A DNA stretch of 64,000 nt from Ascochyta rabiei (GCF_004011695.2 NC_082413.1:372001-436000), one strand, 5' to 3'; shown: positions 51,680-63,707, counted from the stretch's first letter. Translations and numbers: made by a program. The notes: a model not told the origin generated them from the sequence alone.

Positions 51680-54600
51680 ATGTCCAAGGACCGTCGAACG
51701 AGTGTGGACGCGGTGCAAGCTGCCGCTGCCATGGCGCACTCGCCCACCATGCATCGCCATACGGCCTCAGACACGGGCGACATGTTCTCCCGGCGCTCCA
51801 GCAGAGCCCTGAGCTTCTCGAGCGACCGCCCCTCGGTCGCGAGCTCTGTAACCTTCCAGATGCCCACCACGGTGCGCCCACTGCCTGCCTACATTGCCGC
51901 CTCGGTCGCGTCCCAGATGGTGACGGACAACCACAACGCGCAACTGCGCCACGCCGACTCTGAACACGAAGAGCTGGAGAACGCAATCTTCTCGGACCAA
52001 GCGCTCTCGCTGCTCAACGGCTTCCTCGACCACTTACTGTTCGCCTTTCTCTCCACCGCGCGCTCGCCGTCCCTGGCCGCCACCCGCCCGGCCATGTCCG
52101 AGGTGCTGAAGCCGCGCCTGGCTCGCGAAGCAGCAGAAGCCGCCGACGAGGAGCTCCAGGGCTTGCTATCAGGCGAGGATGACGACGAGTCCTTTCCAAT
52201 CGACAGTGATAGGGCCATCGACCGCTGGGACGTGGAGAAGGTGTGGAAGCGCACGCGTCTACGCATCATGGTCTACACACGTCTGGGCGAAATGGAGGAC
52301 GAGGACGAGGAGCGCTATGTCCAACAGGAGCGTGGACTGAGCATGGACGAGGATGGAGACGAAGAGGCTGGCCTCGTCTCATGGGCTTCTGCCATCTTCC
52401 TCACTTCTGTTGTGGAATACATCGCCGAGCAAACGCTGCTCATTGCGGGGCAGGCAGCCTACGCTCGCATGGCATCGAGGTCCAAGAAGTCTCAGCACGA
52501 CCAGGATGCCGACGACCTGGCTCTGGAACGACTGGTCATCGAGGAGCCTGATGTCGAGAAGATCGCCCTGAACTCGGCACTCGGCCGATTGTGGAGGACC
52601 TGGAGGAAACGCGTGCGGTCTTCTGTCCTGCCGCTCTCCCCAAATCGCGGCATCCGGCCCAACTCCAGCTACGCCAGTCTTCACGGACGTAGAGGCAGCC
52701 AAGCTGCAGCAGACGACTCGTATTATGTTGAACCGACCCCCATCTCTGACCGGGCTCCCTCCGAGACCGACATCGCGGCCAACATACCACTGCCAATCAC
52801 CGCAAGGGATATTGATGAGATTGAAGTGCCCGGCCTCGCTCGGACTTATGAGAATGCCGAAAGCAGCGGTACGCAAACGCCAGTGTCGTCACGACCTCAA
52901 CGCCCGAGCAGTGTCATCGTGCTTGCTTCTGCCGAGAACTTCCGAAGAAGGCACAACGTAGAGCGGCCGACCTCGATGCCTGGCCCAGAAGCCTTACCCT
53001 TAGTTGTGCCTTCGCGATCCCGCATGGATGAGAAGGAGGAGGGAGAGGAAAACCAACTCGAAACGCCCTTCGAAACGCCAATGACAAGTACCTTTGACCG
53101 TAGCCCCTACATCGGTGATCAGAACAGGATAGAGCCATCACTTTTGCTGCACAAAGGTGAAGGAAATGCCCACGATGCTATGTTAGCTGCCGCTCTGGCC
53201 ACATCCCCGAAGGATGACCAGGATCAAAGTGGTGTAGAGCCTGATACGCCCACCTCAGTGATGACCACCTCCTCGGATACCTATGATGTGGAGCCAAAAG
53301 TCTTGCAGTCGAAGAGGATGTCAATTGGGAAAAGCGGTCCTCCGGGCATTGTCCGTACCTTCTCCACGCGAAGCTCTAGCCTGAAGTCGCCAAGGGAGAC
53401 GCCCACAGCAACACCGACAGCTCCGACTCATGCTGAAGCAAGATCTTACCTCGACGATCACTCTGAAGGTGAAGAGATTGAAGGACCACAAGCTATTGGC
53501 GTGGCACGAACGTCAGATGTGCCTATTCGATCGTCGCCTACGCCTTCTGTCGAGCCATGGACGGAGCGAGCCAAGGTTGTATCGGCACAGGGTGGATATG
53601 TCGAGGTTCAGCCCACACCTCGATCCGTACCATTACGCAACACGCCCACACCTGACTCCAAGCCCATCATACCTGAGCGCTCTGTCGCACGAAATGATGT
53701 TCTCAAACGTGCAGGCCCTAACGTTGGAAGTGCAGGTCTAGCTACCCTGGCAGGTACTGCAAGTCCACCACGAAGGCGTGATGCAACTCCTCCGACATCA
53801 GGGCGTACGTCGCTACCTTCTCTGCAAGAAGTCGAGTACTGCAAGCCTCAGCAGACAGTCGCTAGTGAGCAGACAATGCGCCGAAACAGCCCTACGTTCA
53901 GCAACCGTAGCCGTACACAAAGCCCGCATCTCGCGCGTGATGTCGCTGTGGCAATGGCCGGACAGCAAGGGTCTCGTCATTCTACTGAAGAAACCTTGCG
54001 TTCACCATCTGCTGCAGCAGGATCGATTGTGGAGAAGCCAGGCGTTAAACGCGTAGGCTCGACTTCCTCAAAGAAATCGGGCAGTATCTCTCGCTTACCC
54101 AACCCGCGCGACTCTGATCCTCAACTGTCGCGCAATCTTAGCGGACGCATGTCTGAAGAAGACATAGAGCGCCAATTCGAGGAGCTCGTGCAGGGTAAGG
54201 AGACTGTCAAGTACACTCTGACACCTGAAAACATGCGTGCTTTAGATGTAAGTGGTGTCCGGCTATATGATATCAATTATACTGATAATGCTAGGAGTCG
54301 CCTGCTGCTGTTCGGAAAGCAGAGCCTGAGCGCCCTTCCAATCCCTCCGTGACGGTGTACCCTCGTGACGATGCCCACAAAGACCACGCATTCGGTGCAA
54401 ATGCGCTACCCACCAAATCTACGAGCAAGGGCAGGGTTCCTGGAGCTCCGCATCACAAGCCTTCACCAAGCAGAAAAGTCATCACAAGACCACTTGCCAG
54501 GGAGCCGCGCGTCGAGTCGGAGTCCATGCGAGACTTTGCTGACTTTATTCGGTCGACTGGTCCTTCACCAGGCCAGGAGAAGGCTGTCCAGCCTTTTGTC

Positions 54601-55641
54601 AACATCAGTGGCAATGGCCTCAAATCGGCGGATGGCTCTTCGGCTTCTATTGGGCGGAAGTCATCCACCAAACATTTAAGCTCTCGTAACCTAGATGGTC
54701 CAACGGCCAGACCCCGTGTGAACATGGAACCACGCAGTCCGGCTGGCCTCAGCACTGGCAACGATGACCTGATAGACTTCATTCGTCAAGGACCTCCGAA
54801 CGGTCCAGAGGGGCAACCTAGGATTCCACGATCAGTCGCTCCGTTCCGCTCCACCGTTGACTCGGACCAGTTCGAGACTATGCTGGGAGATCATGGTAAT
54901 GTCGAATCAGCGTATGGTTCCAAGGCTTCGACGCTCGACTCGCAGCACTCAATCCAGACTTCCAACTCGAAGACCGGACTCATTGCTCCACCAAACGTAG
55001 TACAGCCAGCTTACTCGAATACACCGCAAAAGCTGTCAGGTAGCATGACGTCGAGTTCGGAGCCTGTGATCACGCGCACTCGACGACGCATCAAGGACCC
55101 TTACGCGATCGATTTTTCAGATGAGGACGACGAAGACGAAGACCAACTAACCGCCCTTCCGGCATCCAACAAACCCCCTGCGCCGAGACAGGAGAGCCTC
55201 ATGGACTTCCTTAACGAGATGGAACCGCCTTCTGCCCCGTCTGCCAGCAAACCTCAGCCTTTCATGCTCAGCCAGGAAACTATCGCTGCTGCCAAGGCCC
55301 GGGCGAACAGCTCGACCTCATCAGTATCATCTTCGGCAACCGCAACACGCAGCAACGGTGGGAGCAACGGCGCTGCACCACCCATGGGCTTCCCATCTTC
55401 GAGCGGCGCGGAGACTACGCGCGCCCATAAGCCTAGAGTTGCAGCTCGCGCACCCGTAGTGGGAGACGTTAGAGCAAATCGATCCACAACGAGCGAGCTT
55501 GCCGACTTTTTGCGTAACTCTGGGCCTCCCGAGCCCGTAGGGCCTCCACCCGGTGCGAGGAAAGAAGAAGAGAAGAAGAAAAGTAGCAACATGAAGTTCT
55601 GGAGGAAGAACAAGGAGAAGACGTACGGTGACTTGCCATGA
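51680..55641 (+). CDS. Large disordered fungal protein with N-terminal helical domain, 1304 aa
   Basis: Two exons, 51680-54247 and 54295-55641, joined across a 47-bp intron (GTAAGT...CTGAT...CTAG, phase 0). Without splicing the frame stops just after the junction. ATG 51680 is the first in frame. Residues about 85-275 look folded and conserved in filamentous fungi: FSDQALSLLNGFLDHLLFAFLSTARS, RWDVEKVWKRTRLRIMVYTRLGE and WASAIFLTSVVEYIAEQTLLIAG; the helical pattern recalls a histone-fold-like module. The remaining 1000 residues are disordered, Ser/Pro/Thr-rich. The second exon carries four related motifs: DFADFIRSTGP, DLIDFIRQGPP, SLMDFLNEMEPP and ELADFLRNSGPP. The C-terminus is basic (KKSSNMKFWRKNKEKTYGDLP). 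Function unknown. Its start is 203 bp from the transposon end. Confidence 0.88.
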
Positions 55642-56204
55642 TTTTGACGTTTGAATTTCCTTTTTGATACCATTTTGGATTCGGGGTGTAACCATGTGGT
55701 TTCTCCATCTAATTCGACACGAGGCTTCTTGCATAGAACCACGGACTCTAGGGTGGTTTCCTACTTTCACACATGTTTCCTCACTTCAACCTTCCATGAT
55801 ATCCCCAAAAACTCTTGTAATATCACTGTACCTTCTCATGTAGCATATATATATGCTAGTGCTTACAGCCTAGAATGCGAGAGGTATCGAAGTCTAGCTT
55901 CGGAACCTCGGAATGAAACTGGCAAAAGAATTTCGAGCTCTTAAAAATGGCAGATGGTAGCTTTACTGACTGACTTGTATTCTCGACTGCAACTTGCTAC
56001 TACTCTGTGATGATCTAAACGGCGCTTACCTACGGATAGTACAGGTCAGGGGCGGTGCGCTGCCACTTGATAGGAAACCATGACTTCGGCTAGCAGACGG
56101 TCTCGGCAATCACTACCCCAGACCCCAGCTTTCATCTTAGATTCACCACCTTCGCGTCCAAGACTCCATCTCCCATCTCCAAGAATAATAATCGCGATCT
56201 GAAG
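55642..56204. other. Intergenic region, tandem genes
   Basis: 563 bp holding the 3' flank of the large gene and the promoter of the D-lactate dehydrogenase gene. No supported feature. Confidence 0.45.
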
Positions 56205-57689
56205 ATGGCGTACCGCTACAGCGTTTCGCAGTCTAGCATTGGAAGTCTGATTTCTGAAGTCACCCAGCACAGCATCGAATATTCGACCGATCCATCAGAA
56301 CGCGACTCCAAAGCCAACACAGCCCATTCACCTGTATCAGCGGACGAAATACCAGTCACTGTTTTCTTCCCCAAATGCACGTCGGATGTCTCTATGATCC
56401 TTAAAGCATGCAACGAGCGCCGCATACCGGTAACCTCATTCTCTGGCGGCACAAGTTTTGGAGGTGCATTGACATCAACAAGAGGAGGTATCTGCATCAG
56501 CTTTGAGAGGATGAAGGAGATTGTCGCATTGCATCAAGATGATCTTGATGTCGTGGTTCAGCCTGGACTGGGTTGGGTGGAGTTGAACGAGCAGCTGAAA
56601 GACAAGGGGGTTTTCTTCCCTGTGGATCCGGCACCAGGTGCGAGTATCGGCGGCATGATCGCAATGAGTTGCTCGGGTACGAACGCATACCGATATGGAA
56701 CGATGAAGGAATGGGTTGTCTCTTTGACTGCTGTCTTTGCCGATGGTACGGTTGTCAGGACGCATCGCCGCCCGAGGAAGTCGGCTGCTGGCTATGATCT
56801 CACACATTTGGTCATTGGATCGGAGGGCACGCTTGCATTGGTCACGGAGGCGACACTGAAACTTGCTGTACTGCCACAGAACCTCCACGTTGGCCTCGTC
56901 ACCTTTGATACGTTCCAGCAAGGCGTCGATATTGTCGTTGCGCTGCAACGGGCAGGACACCAGCTCGAAGCTCTCGAGCTCGCAGACGGGCCACAGGTGC
57001 ATGCAATCAACCACTCCCGACTCGCGCAGGTGGCGTTGCCAGAAAAGCCGACGCTTTGGCTCAAGTTCGCTGGCTCCTCACCTCAGCTTGTCCGTGATCA
57101 AATTCGCACCGTCAAAAGCCTGTGCGAGAAGCAAAAGGCGCTGACACATGAGATCACGTCTGACAAATCGCGCGTCGACGTCCTATGGGGCGCGCGTAAA
57201 TGCATTGGCAACGCGCTCGTAGCCATGAAGAAGAACCCCACAGATCTCTTCATGCACTCCGACTGCGCCGTCCCCATATCGAACCTCGCTGCTCTCGTTG
57301 AAGGAACCCAGAAGCTCATTCAAGAAGCGAACGCCGCTAGCCAAGCATCGTCGCCAGACTCAAAGCAGCCCTGGTTCTGCGCCAATGTAGGGCATGTGGG
57401 CGACGGGAACGTACACTCGTCGATCATATGTCCTGCAGCTGACAAGCCGCGAGTGGATGAGGTGCTAAGGAAGGTAGCCAAGCTGGCGCTAAGTCTGGAG
57501 GGTACGGTGACGGGCGAACATGGCGTGGGACTGAAGCAGAGGGATGCGCTTGCCGATGAAGTGGGAATGGAAGGGATCAGCATCATGAGGAGAGTCAAAG
57601 GCGCGCTCGATCCGAAGGGGATCTTGAATCCTGACAAGGTATTCACGCTAGAGAATGATGAGTTGAGGAGTGAGAAGGCAAAGCTTTAG
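56205..57689 (+). CDS. D-lactate dehydrogenase-like FAD enzyme
   Basis: FAD-linked 2-hydroxy-acid dehydrogenase of the D-lactate dehydrogenase (cytochrome)/glycolate oxidase GlcD family, oxidising D-lactate or a related D-2-hydroxy acid. Single exon, 494 aa. The FAD-binding PCMH domain shows PVTSFSGGTSFGGALT, VVVQPGLGWVELNEQL, VDPAPGASIGGMIAMSCSGTNAYRYGTM and HLVIGSEGTLALVTEATLKL. The C-terminal domain has GHVGDGNVHSSI (metal/substrate His) and TGEHGVGLKQR. The protein starts directly at the domain with no mitochondrial presequence, unlike yeast Dld1. It ends in SEKAKL, and AKL is an accepted variant of the PTS1 peroxisome signal. A peroxisomal or cytosolic place is therefore more likely than the mitochondrion; this is inference. 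Confidence 0.92.
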   Translation: MAYRYSVSQSSIGSLISEVTQHSIEYSTDPSERDSKANTAHSPVSADEIPVTVFFPKCTSDVSMILKACNERRIPVTSFSGGTSFGGALTSTRGGICISFERMKEIVALHQDDLDVVVQPGLGWVELNEQLKDKGVFFPVDPAPGASIGGMIAMSCSGTNAYRYGTMKEWVVSLTAVFADGTVVRTHRRPRKSAAGYDLTHLVIGSEGTLALVTEATLKLAVLPQNLHVGLVTFDTFQQGVDIVVALQRAGHQLEALELADGPQVHAINHSRLAQVALPEKPTLWLKFAGSSPQLVRDQIRTVKSLCEKQKALTHEITSDKSRVDVLWGARKCIGNALVAMKKNPTDLFMHSDCAVPISNLAALVEGTQKLIQEANAASQASSPDSKQPWFCANVGHVGDGNVHSSIICPAADKPRVDEVLRKVAKLALSLEGTVTGEHGVGLKQRDALADEVGMEGISIMRRVKGALDPKGILNPDKVFTLENDELRSEKAKL

Positions 57690-57829
57690 ACGTGTGAGAT
57701 GACTCGTGAGAGAACATAGTTCACGAGAACGACATTTGTGGTTGAAAGCACATCAATTGCCTCCTGGAATTGGCTCAACGAGCTTAAGCCTTCCATTTCC
57801 CCATCCAGATCTTGAGATCAATCAACGTT

Positions 57830-58881
57830 CTAGCCGCTATCGGACCACAACCATGCTTCCAGTCTCTGTACTCTTGCGATGTTGGGCGCTGTCCGGAGAT
57901 CCGAATCTTCCTGCTCGTAATTTCTGTAATGTGCAGAATGGTCGTAGTCAACCCCAAACTTAGCCAGCAACACCCGCAGTTTCTGTTCCGCCCAAAACCG
58001 CTGATCTTTCGAGGCCTCTCCATGCTTCAGGCGTGCTGTTGGAGATTTGTGCAGTGGTAACTCGACTTCACCGAAAAGCCAGACGGCGTAGGCGCTGAGT
58101 TCCCAATCTAGCTGTTCCAACTGAGCCTTGTCCAACATCCTCAGATCGTCCCAGGATGCGCCGCCAATGCGAACTAGGTCTTGCCTTGTTCCAGCCCGGA
58201 TGGAAGCTCGTTCAATCGTCAATTCTAGCTCTTCTAAGGCAGCTCGTTTCCTGACTTCATAGTCGCCGTCAGCATAGAACATGGGCAGTGTTGCTCCGAA
58301 AATGCCAATCAGAATGTACGCTGCATCTTCGGGGATCTTTGTCACGCGGCCGTGCGCCCACGACAAGCGTGCTTGTTTGCTAAAGCGAGAGAGGTCTGCG
58401 CCTAGGAGGGCTGGGGTGGGGATACCAGTAACTGCAGCCAAAGTCTCTGCAAGCGACCGCTTGTCGCCAAGTAGCTTCCCTTCCTTTGAATAAAACATGA
58501 CCGACTTCGGTGCCGTGAGCTCCTGCAGAGTCCAGCCACGTTTGAACCATTTACTCCGTGAGAAAGCAGTCTTCCATGGGTACTCTTTCTCGGTGATATC
58601 GTGCTCCGACACGCCCTCAAGATACGCATAGCATCTGGCGGCACGCTGGTACCAGTAGAACATCGAGTTCAGCGAACGCTGCAGCTCTGTGCTGTCTGAT
58701 CTTTTGATACAGCATATGTCAATCCAGAAGTAAAACAGGCCATCTTCTGCGGCTTTGTAGCGTGTGAAATGGAGTTGATCGTAGCTGGGTTTCTTCCTGC
58801 GATAGAAAGTACCGGCGTCTTGGATGTGAAGTTTTCCACGCACCATTTATCAGTGGAGATCCCGTATCGTAAGAGTCGCAT
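57830..58881 (-). CDS. HET-like protein lacking the first conserved HET block, 334 aa
   Basis: Related to heterokaryon-incompatibility (HET) domain proteins. The ATG at 58881 gives the typical start MRLLRYG. Splicing out 58843-58797 (47 bp, GTGCGT...CGCAG) joins exons 58881-58844 and 58796-57830 in frame: MRLLRYGISTDKW-KKPSYDQL. Blocks II and III are clear: AEDGLFYFWIDICCIKRSD with SLNSMFYWYQRAARCYAYL, then RGWTLQELTAPKSVMFY. What is missing is block I (the IPPYAILSHTW-like strand and about 50 residues) that should lie between residues 7 and 14. The rest (PEDAAYILIGIFGATLPMFYADG) is the usual tail. Without block I the HET domain may be non-functional, so this may be a decaying gene; an unspliced 338-aa frame from 58846 is an alternative. 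Confidence 0.7.
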
Positions 58882-59145
58882 TGCCAGAGATCAAGGTATT
58901 CACAAGGATTTGCTGCTATCGTGAAGGTTCGATCAGGCTGCTGAAGTTGAGGTGCGACCACTCAGCCGCAACCTGGGCGGGGTGGTGTAACCCACGCTAG
59001 CAGCTGGGCGTGCATGTTTGCTCTCATGTTTATGTGAAACAACTTCACCATCGCTACTGCCCCTATCACCAAGGTATCACTACAGGCGGACGAACTCTCT
59101 GGTATTAACCATGTCTGTAGATGGTCATACTTGTCACATCGAAGC

Positions 59146-61348
59146 TTATATCATTTTGATAGTCGTTGTCACAAACCCTGTTTTGTGCCAGTCCATGTTG
59201 TCGTCGGTAACATGAAAGACTTCGAATGCCCCTATACGTCCGTATAGATGCTCTTCTTCACCAGTGCGCTCCAGCATGAGTCCATGAGGACGGAAGAATG
59301 TCTCTCTTCTTTGCGTCGTCCGAGCTATTGCAACGTCTCCAGCCTTGTCCACTGTGCAGTCCAGGCACCAGAAATGTTCTGATCTCGAACGTTTGACCTG
59401 GCCAGCATCGAGTGCAAAACGGACTGTGATCGGATTTTCACCCTTCATTAGAAAGTACCGGTGGCCTTTTCTGATGAGCTGGCTGGTTGTGCATCGCTTA
59501 AGTGGGCCAGATATCGTCAGAGATGCTGCCGAGATCTCCCCATAAGGGTTGCTAGTCGAAAGTTGCGTGTGCACGTCGATGACTTTCAATCTGAGGAAGC
59601 GACGGCGTGCAGGATCAAAGGTCCAAACGGCGGTAGTAGAAGCCCAACTCCATGAAGGGGCAACGTAGGTCGATTTCACTGATTGGGGAGGCCAGACATA
59701 CCATAGCAGGCCTGCTGCTATATCTCTCCTCCACAGACCTGCAACATAGTCATCGGCTGTCTTCGATGCTACCAGACACGCTATGCCGGACAATGCCGGC
59801 AGTCGATCGGTTGTGTAGGTAAGCTCTAGCTGGGAGTAGGACTGCACCACATGGAGCCAGGGGTCGTAATGTCTGGTGTGAACATCTCCAGAAGCGTTGG
59901 ACGCCCGGTGTATAAGCCTCTTCCTGCCTGCGTCAAATCCAAATAACGAATCACTGCCTGGACCACGCTCTAGGACAGTACACGTGTCGCATTCAAACGC
60001 CATAGCTGTAGACGTGAAGTGCAGTACGCGTGGGGAAAGAAGGAGTTCCTGAAAAGCCCAGCCTCTGTATTTTAGATAATCGTTCCTGAACTTGTGGTCG
60101 ATCATCGATCGTACGTAAATATGAGTTCCAGGGTGTGCAGGCAAAGGACACAACGTATGGTGTGGAGGCACGTCTTCGGAGCGCACCTTTTGGAATCCTC
60201 GTAAGTTGTTTTCGTAGGACATTGCAGAGATCGTCAAGTAGCTGTTGGAGTAGACATCAGACATCTGCCCGCACTGTGAGGCCCAATCGTCTCTACTGTC
60301 TTGAACAATGCACAAGGAGTCGATCCATATGTATCTGCGGAAAGGAACAGTCAGTTCAGCGCTTTCACCAACTACCATCACTGTAAATCACCTTTGCTTG
60401 ATTGCTCTCGTCAACATGATCGCGTCTTGGTACAACTTGGGCAACATATCCGTTTGGACACCATCTTGCAATAAGTTGATGTTGTCTGTCTCACATTTAG
60501 AGATGCTATGGTAATGCTTGGGTCAGTATGATCACCGAAGCTAGGCACGAGACACCACTCACAGGTCGATACTATTTGGCGGCATCATACCCCAGCAGTG
60601 GCTCAGTGCAACGTATTCTGCCTCTGGGCAACTCTTCCCATCTACCAACCGGACTTGCCCGGGTAATTCAGGTGGAAGAACGTCGACAACACGCTTCGGA
60701 AGCCTGGATGTGGTCTGTCGTCGGCATAGAGGGTGTTGCATCAGGCAGTTTCGTGACCAGGTCAGAATCTTGTCGATTGCAGGCCTTGAAAGACGATCGT
60801 GCTCTGAGTCGCTCATCGCGATTTCGCAGCGTGGGATCCTCTCAGGAGCATCTACATTTCATAAGGTCAAAGTCATACGTTCGGTCGAGCAAGTTACCTG
60901 TCTTAAGGTAGAGATAGTAAACAGCAGCAGAATAGCTGTCCTGTGGTACACACACGTGGAGGCATGTTGTCTCCTGTTTCCATGTTTGCACAATCTTGAG
61001 CCGAAGTGGTCCACTACTGTCCGAGTAGAACACCGAGCGTGAAGACGATTTAGGATGAAGAGGAGCAGTTGTGAAAAACATGCACAAACGGCAGCCAAGA
61101 CTTGCGGCTTCTTTCAGCGTTGTCCAGTTGTCGTGGTGCAGTTGCCCTTCTGCTGATGCTTCTGAAACACGCATGCGCTCGTAAGTGAGTGCAGCGCACT
61201 TCTCACAGAGAAAGTCAGAGTCGGCACCGTATGCTTTTCTTTCTGGAGGGTGTAGGTCATTCAATGCCAGTGGCTCATCTCCAGCGACGATGCCGGACGA
61301 CGTGGGCCTGTCAGGCGTGAGGTCGGTCATTGTCGCGAGACAAGGCAT
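59146..61348 (-). CDS. HET-domain protein, 680 aa
   Basis: Full-length heterokaryon-incompatibility domain protein. Family members trigger cell death on fusion of unlike strains; most paralogues have no tested partner. Four exons: 61348-60898, 60851-60563, 60505-60392 and 60334-59146 (introns 46, 57 and 57 bp), all in frame. The N-terminal 150 residues hold a CEKCAALTY pair and GCRLCMFF, the Cys motifs that often precede HET domains. Block I is YVALSHCWG near 230. The exon-3/4 junction builds LPKLYQDAIMLTRAIKQR-YIWIDSLCIVQDS (block II). Block III is YRGWAFQELLLSPRVLHF. Then comes a C-terminal region with YVAPSWSWASTTAVW, common in this type. The gene lies just downstream of the shortened HET-like gene, on the same strand. 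Confidence 0.88.
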
Positions 61349-62693
61349 GCGTGCAGATGAGAGGGCGAATATCCAGCTTTGCTACGGGTAGACTGTGCAG
61401 TGGTCATGTGAGCGGAGCTGCATCCATCGCAGCCTTAGACTTGCAGACCAGCAAGGACCTGGCTAGCCCTCAGGTACGTACGAATGCACTGCAACAATCG
61501 CCGGCAAGATCTAGGATTGCGAGAGATTGCCAGCTCATCCGCCTGTTCGGAGCTCGACAATGGATGTTGACGAAGCGGCGCAAAATCATCAGGACCCCTC
61601 ACTGACTCCGTCCTAAAGCTCCCCACTACGCTCGCTAAAAGGGCAAACGCGCCCGTCCACCCGCCGTCCTCAACCTGAAACAGCAAAAAAATCGAATCAA
61701 CGTCCACCACCGTTTGATATCCAAAGCGCTTTGTCCAACCCCTGCATGCTGCATCTGACCGTTCGAAACCGAGGATGTTGGAGTCAGCCCGTCAGCCCGC
61801 CTTCTGCACCGGTGGTCAACGGCGTGGGCTTGGCTTTTGGTGCGTTGGTCTAGGTAGCTGCGCGGTAAAGTGTTGTACGAGGCAGAGCAATAGGCTACTC
61901 GCTTACCGATAAACCGACGAGTTGTACAGTGCTGCACGATAGGCCGTGAGAGAAGCAAAGGCTATCGGACGCCTCGTCAGGCACTCTGGTGATGGGCTGA
62001 GCTTACAGCCAGCGTCTGCGTTGGACTTCTGCGTTCTTGTACAGCCTCCCACCCCTCACTGTGCACCCACACCACCTGCGCTTGCACAAGCGATGCCAAC
62101 GCGAGCGCGAAGAATGCTCCCAAACATGTCTGCCGTATCGCACGAACCAGAAGACGTCACTTACTAGTCTCATTACTCCCAGCCTTGCTGTACAGGTGAC
62201 AGTTTGGAGGGTGTGCTTCGGTCACTAGCTGCCGTCCGTCAGGATCCATTACGGAAATTTGCAAGGACATGTCACGGCACCACTCTCCGGCATTGCTCGT
62301 GCGCACGGAAGGAAGCGAACGTTGGATGACTGCCAAGCAGATAAGACGCGGTGTGAAGTATTGATTGAGATTTCATTACTCGTATCTCCCGTAGGAGTCG
62401 GTATGTGTAGATGGGTAGCTAACTACTATGGGATATTGAGGCGCGCCGGCCGATAGAAACAATGGACAGTGATGTGATTGTACCCCTCCAAACGCCGTGC
62501 AATGCTGTGCGCGCTATGCAAATGCTTCAGAACAGAACGCCGTGTATCATGCAATGATATGTTGAATTGGTTGTCCGGCAATCTTCTCTGCATATCATAT
62601 CCATGCAAATCGCTTTCATCTTTCGGTGAGATGTGATGCGAACGAAAGTCGTGGGTCTAGGTTGATGATATCGGAAAGGGAATGCAATATTTT
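61349..62693. other. Intergenic region
   Basis: 1.3 kb with the HET promoter at one end and the 3' flank of the cyclin at the other. ORFs present are short and overlap on both strands; nothing supported. Confidence 0.5.
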
Positions 62694-63707
62694 TTAGTAG
62701 GCTGCCTGACGACTTGCGTACGCGCCAGCGAACATCCTGTTGAAGAAGCCGCCGGACGTCTTCGCCTTCTTCGCCGGCTTGTCCTCGTAGAGGGGCAGCG
62801 AATGCTGCAGCCTAGGTTGAGAGACAGGCGCGTTGATATGTACAATGGTTGCGCCTTGATCGTAGCTGTGCATGATGGCCTCAGCGGGCTCTTCGTGGAA
62901 GCTGGAGGGCGAGGATGTCGTGGAGACAGAGGAGCTGCGAGTGGGTGGCGAGAGAGAAGGAGTGCGCGATGCTGCGCGGGAGGAAGAGTGGCAGGCGTAC
63001 TTCTGCTGGCGAGGAGCATACGAAGCGTACTCATAGGAGGTGAGGTTCTCGGCGGTGAGCTGGTACTGCTGCTGGCGAGCGTACTCCTTCTCCTGCTCGA
63101 TGAGCCTGGCTTTCTCAGCCTGGCGTGCTTGCCACACACGGATGGGTGCGAGGAAGGGCTCAAGGTGGTAGTAAAGATCCTCAGGGTTGATGCGGAGGTC
63201 CCAGTCGAGAAGGAAGAGCAGCTGCTTCTCCATGAGGTTGACCTCGGTGATGGAAAAGCCGAAGTTGTCGTATCCGCGAACAGCGCTGTAGCGAGCCCAG
63301 TGCTTGTTCTTGGGCGAAGAGTCATTGAGGTTCTTGGCGGCAAGGATAAGGGAGGCGAGGAAGATGCGGTGGGTAGTGCACTTCATGCCCTTGGCGACGG
63401 GAGGAAGGCGAGACCGGAGACGGGAGAGGTAGACCAAGCTGGTCATGAGAGTAGGGACCTGGACGTGGGAGCGCTCGACGAGGGATGTAATGAACTCTTC
63501 GACAGATGGGAGGAAGGGCTCCCTGACCTGGTGAGGTAGGGACGCAGGTGGTGTAGGAGGCAAGCTCTTGTCAAGCGAAGGTTCACACCTGATGACTTGG
63601 GTGGCTTTTTGTGCAAGGTATGAAATCATGTCCTGGGAGACGGGCTGCTGGATGAAGTAGTCCAGCGCCGCGCTGTTCTCCCGTGCAAGGTTTGCGGAGT
63701 AAGGCAT
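62694..63707 (-). CDS. Pho80/Pcl-type cyclin, 337 aa
   Basis: Predicted regulatory subunit of a cyclin-dependent kinase (Pho85-type), of the PCL1,2/PclA group that acts in G1 and morphogenesis. Single exon from ATG 63707. The cyclin box spans about residues 65-180: [27 protein letters not shown], then the hallmark [28 protein letters not shown] and [36 protein letters not shown]. After it comes a Gln/Glu-rich helical stretch ([20 protein letters not shown]), then a Ser/Thr/Pro-rich tail ([23 protein letters not shown]) that is a likely phosphodegron. The C-terminus [19 protein letters not shown] looks conserved. No close functional link to its neighbours is seen. Confidence 0.93.
   Translation of the reverse strand: MPYSANLARENSAALDYFIQQPVSQDMISYLAQKATQVIRCEPSLDKSLPPTPPASLPHQVREPFLPSVEEFITSLVERSHVQVPTLMTSLVYLSRLRSRLPPVAKGMKCTTHRIFLASLILAAKNLNDSSPKNKHWARYSAVRGYDNFGFSITEVNLMEKQLLFLLDWDLRINPEDLYYHLEPFLAPIRVWQARQAEKARLIEQEKEYARQQQYQLTAENLTSYEYASYAPRQQKYACHSSSRAASRTPSLSPPTRSSSVSTTSSPSSFHEEPAEAIMHSYDQGATIVHINAPVSQPRLQHSLPLYEDKPAKKAKTSGGFFNRMFAGAYASRQAAY

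Noticed and set aside
54353..54400. Second separate gene starting at the GTG where the 901-codon frame ends
   Set aside because: A clean 47-bp intron just upstream joins the two frames, and no ATG or promoter is evident; one gene is far more likely.
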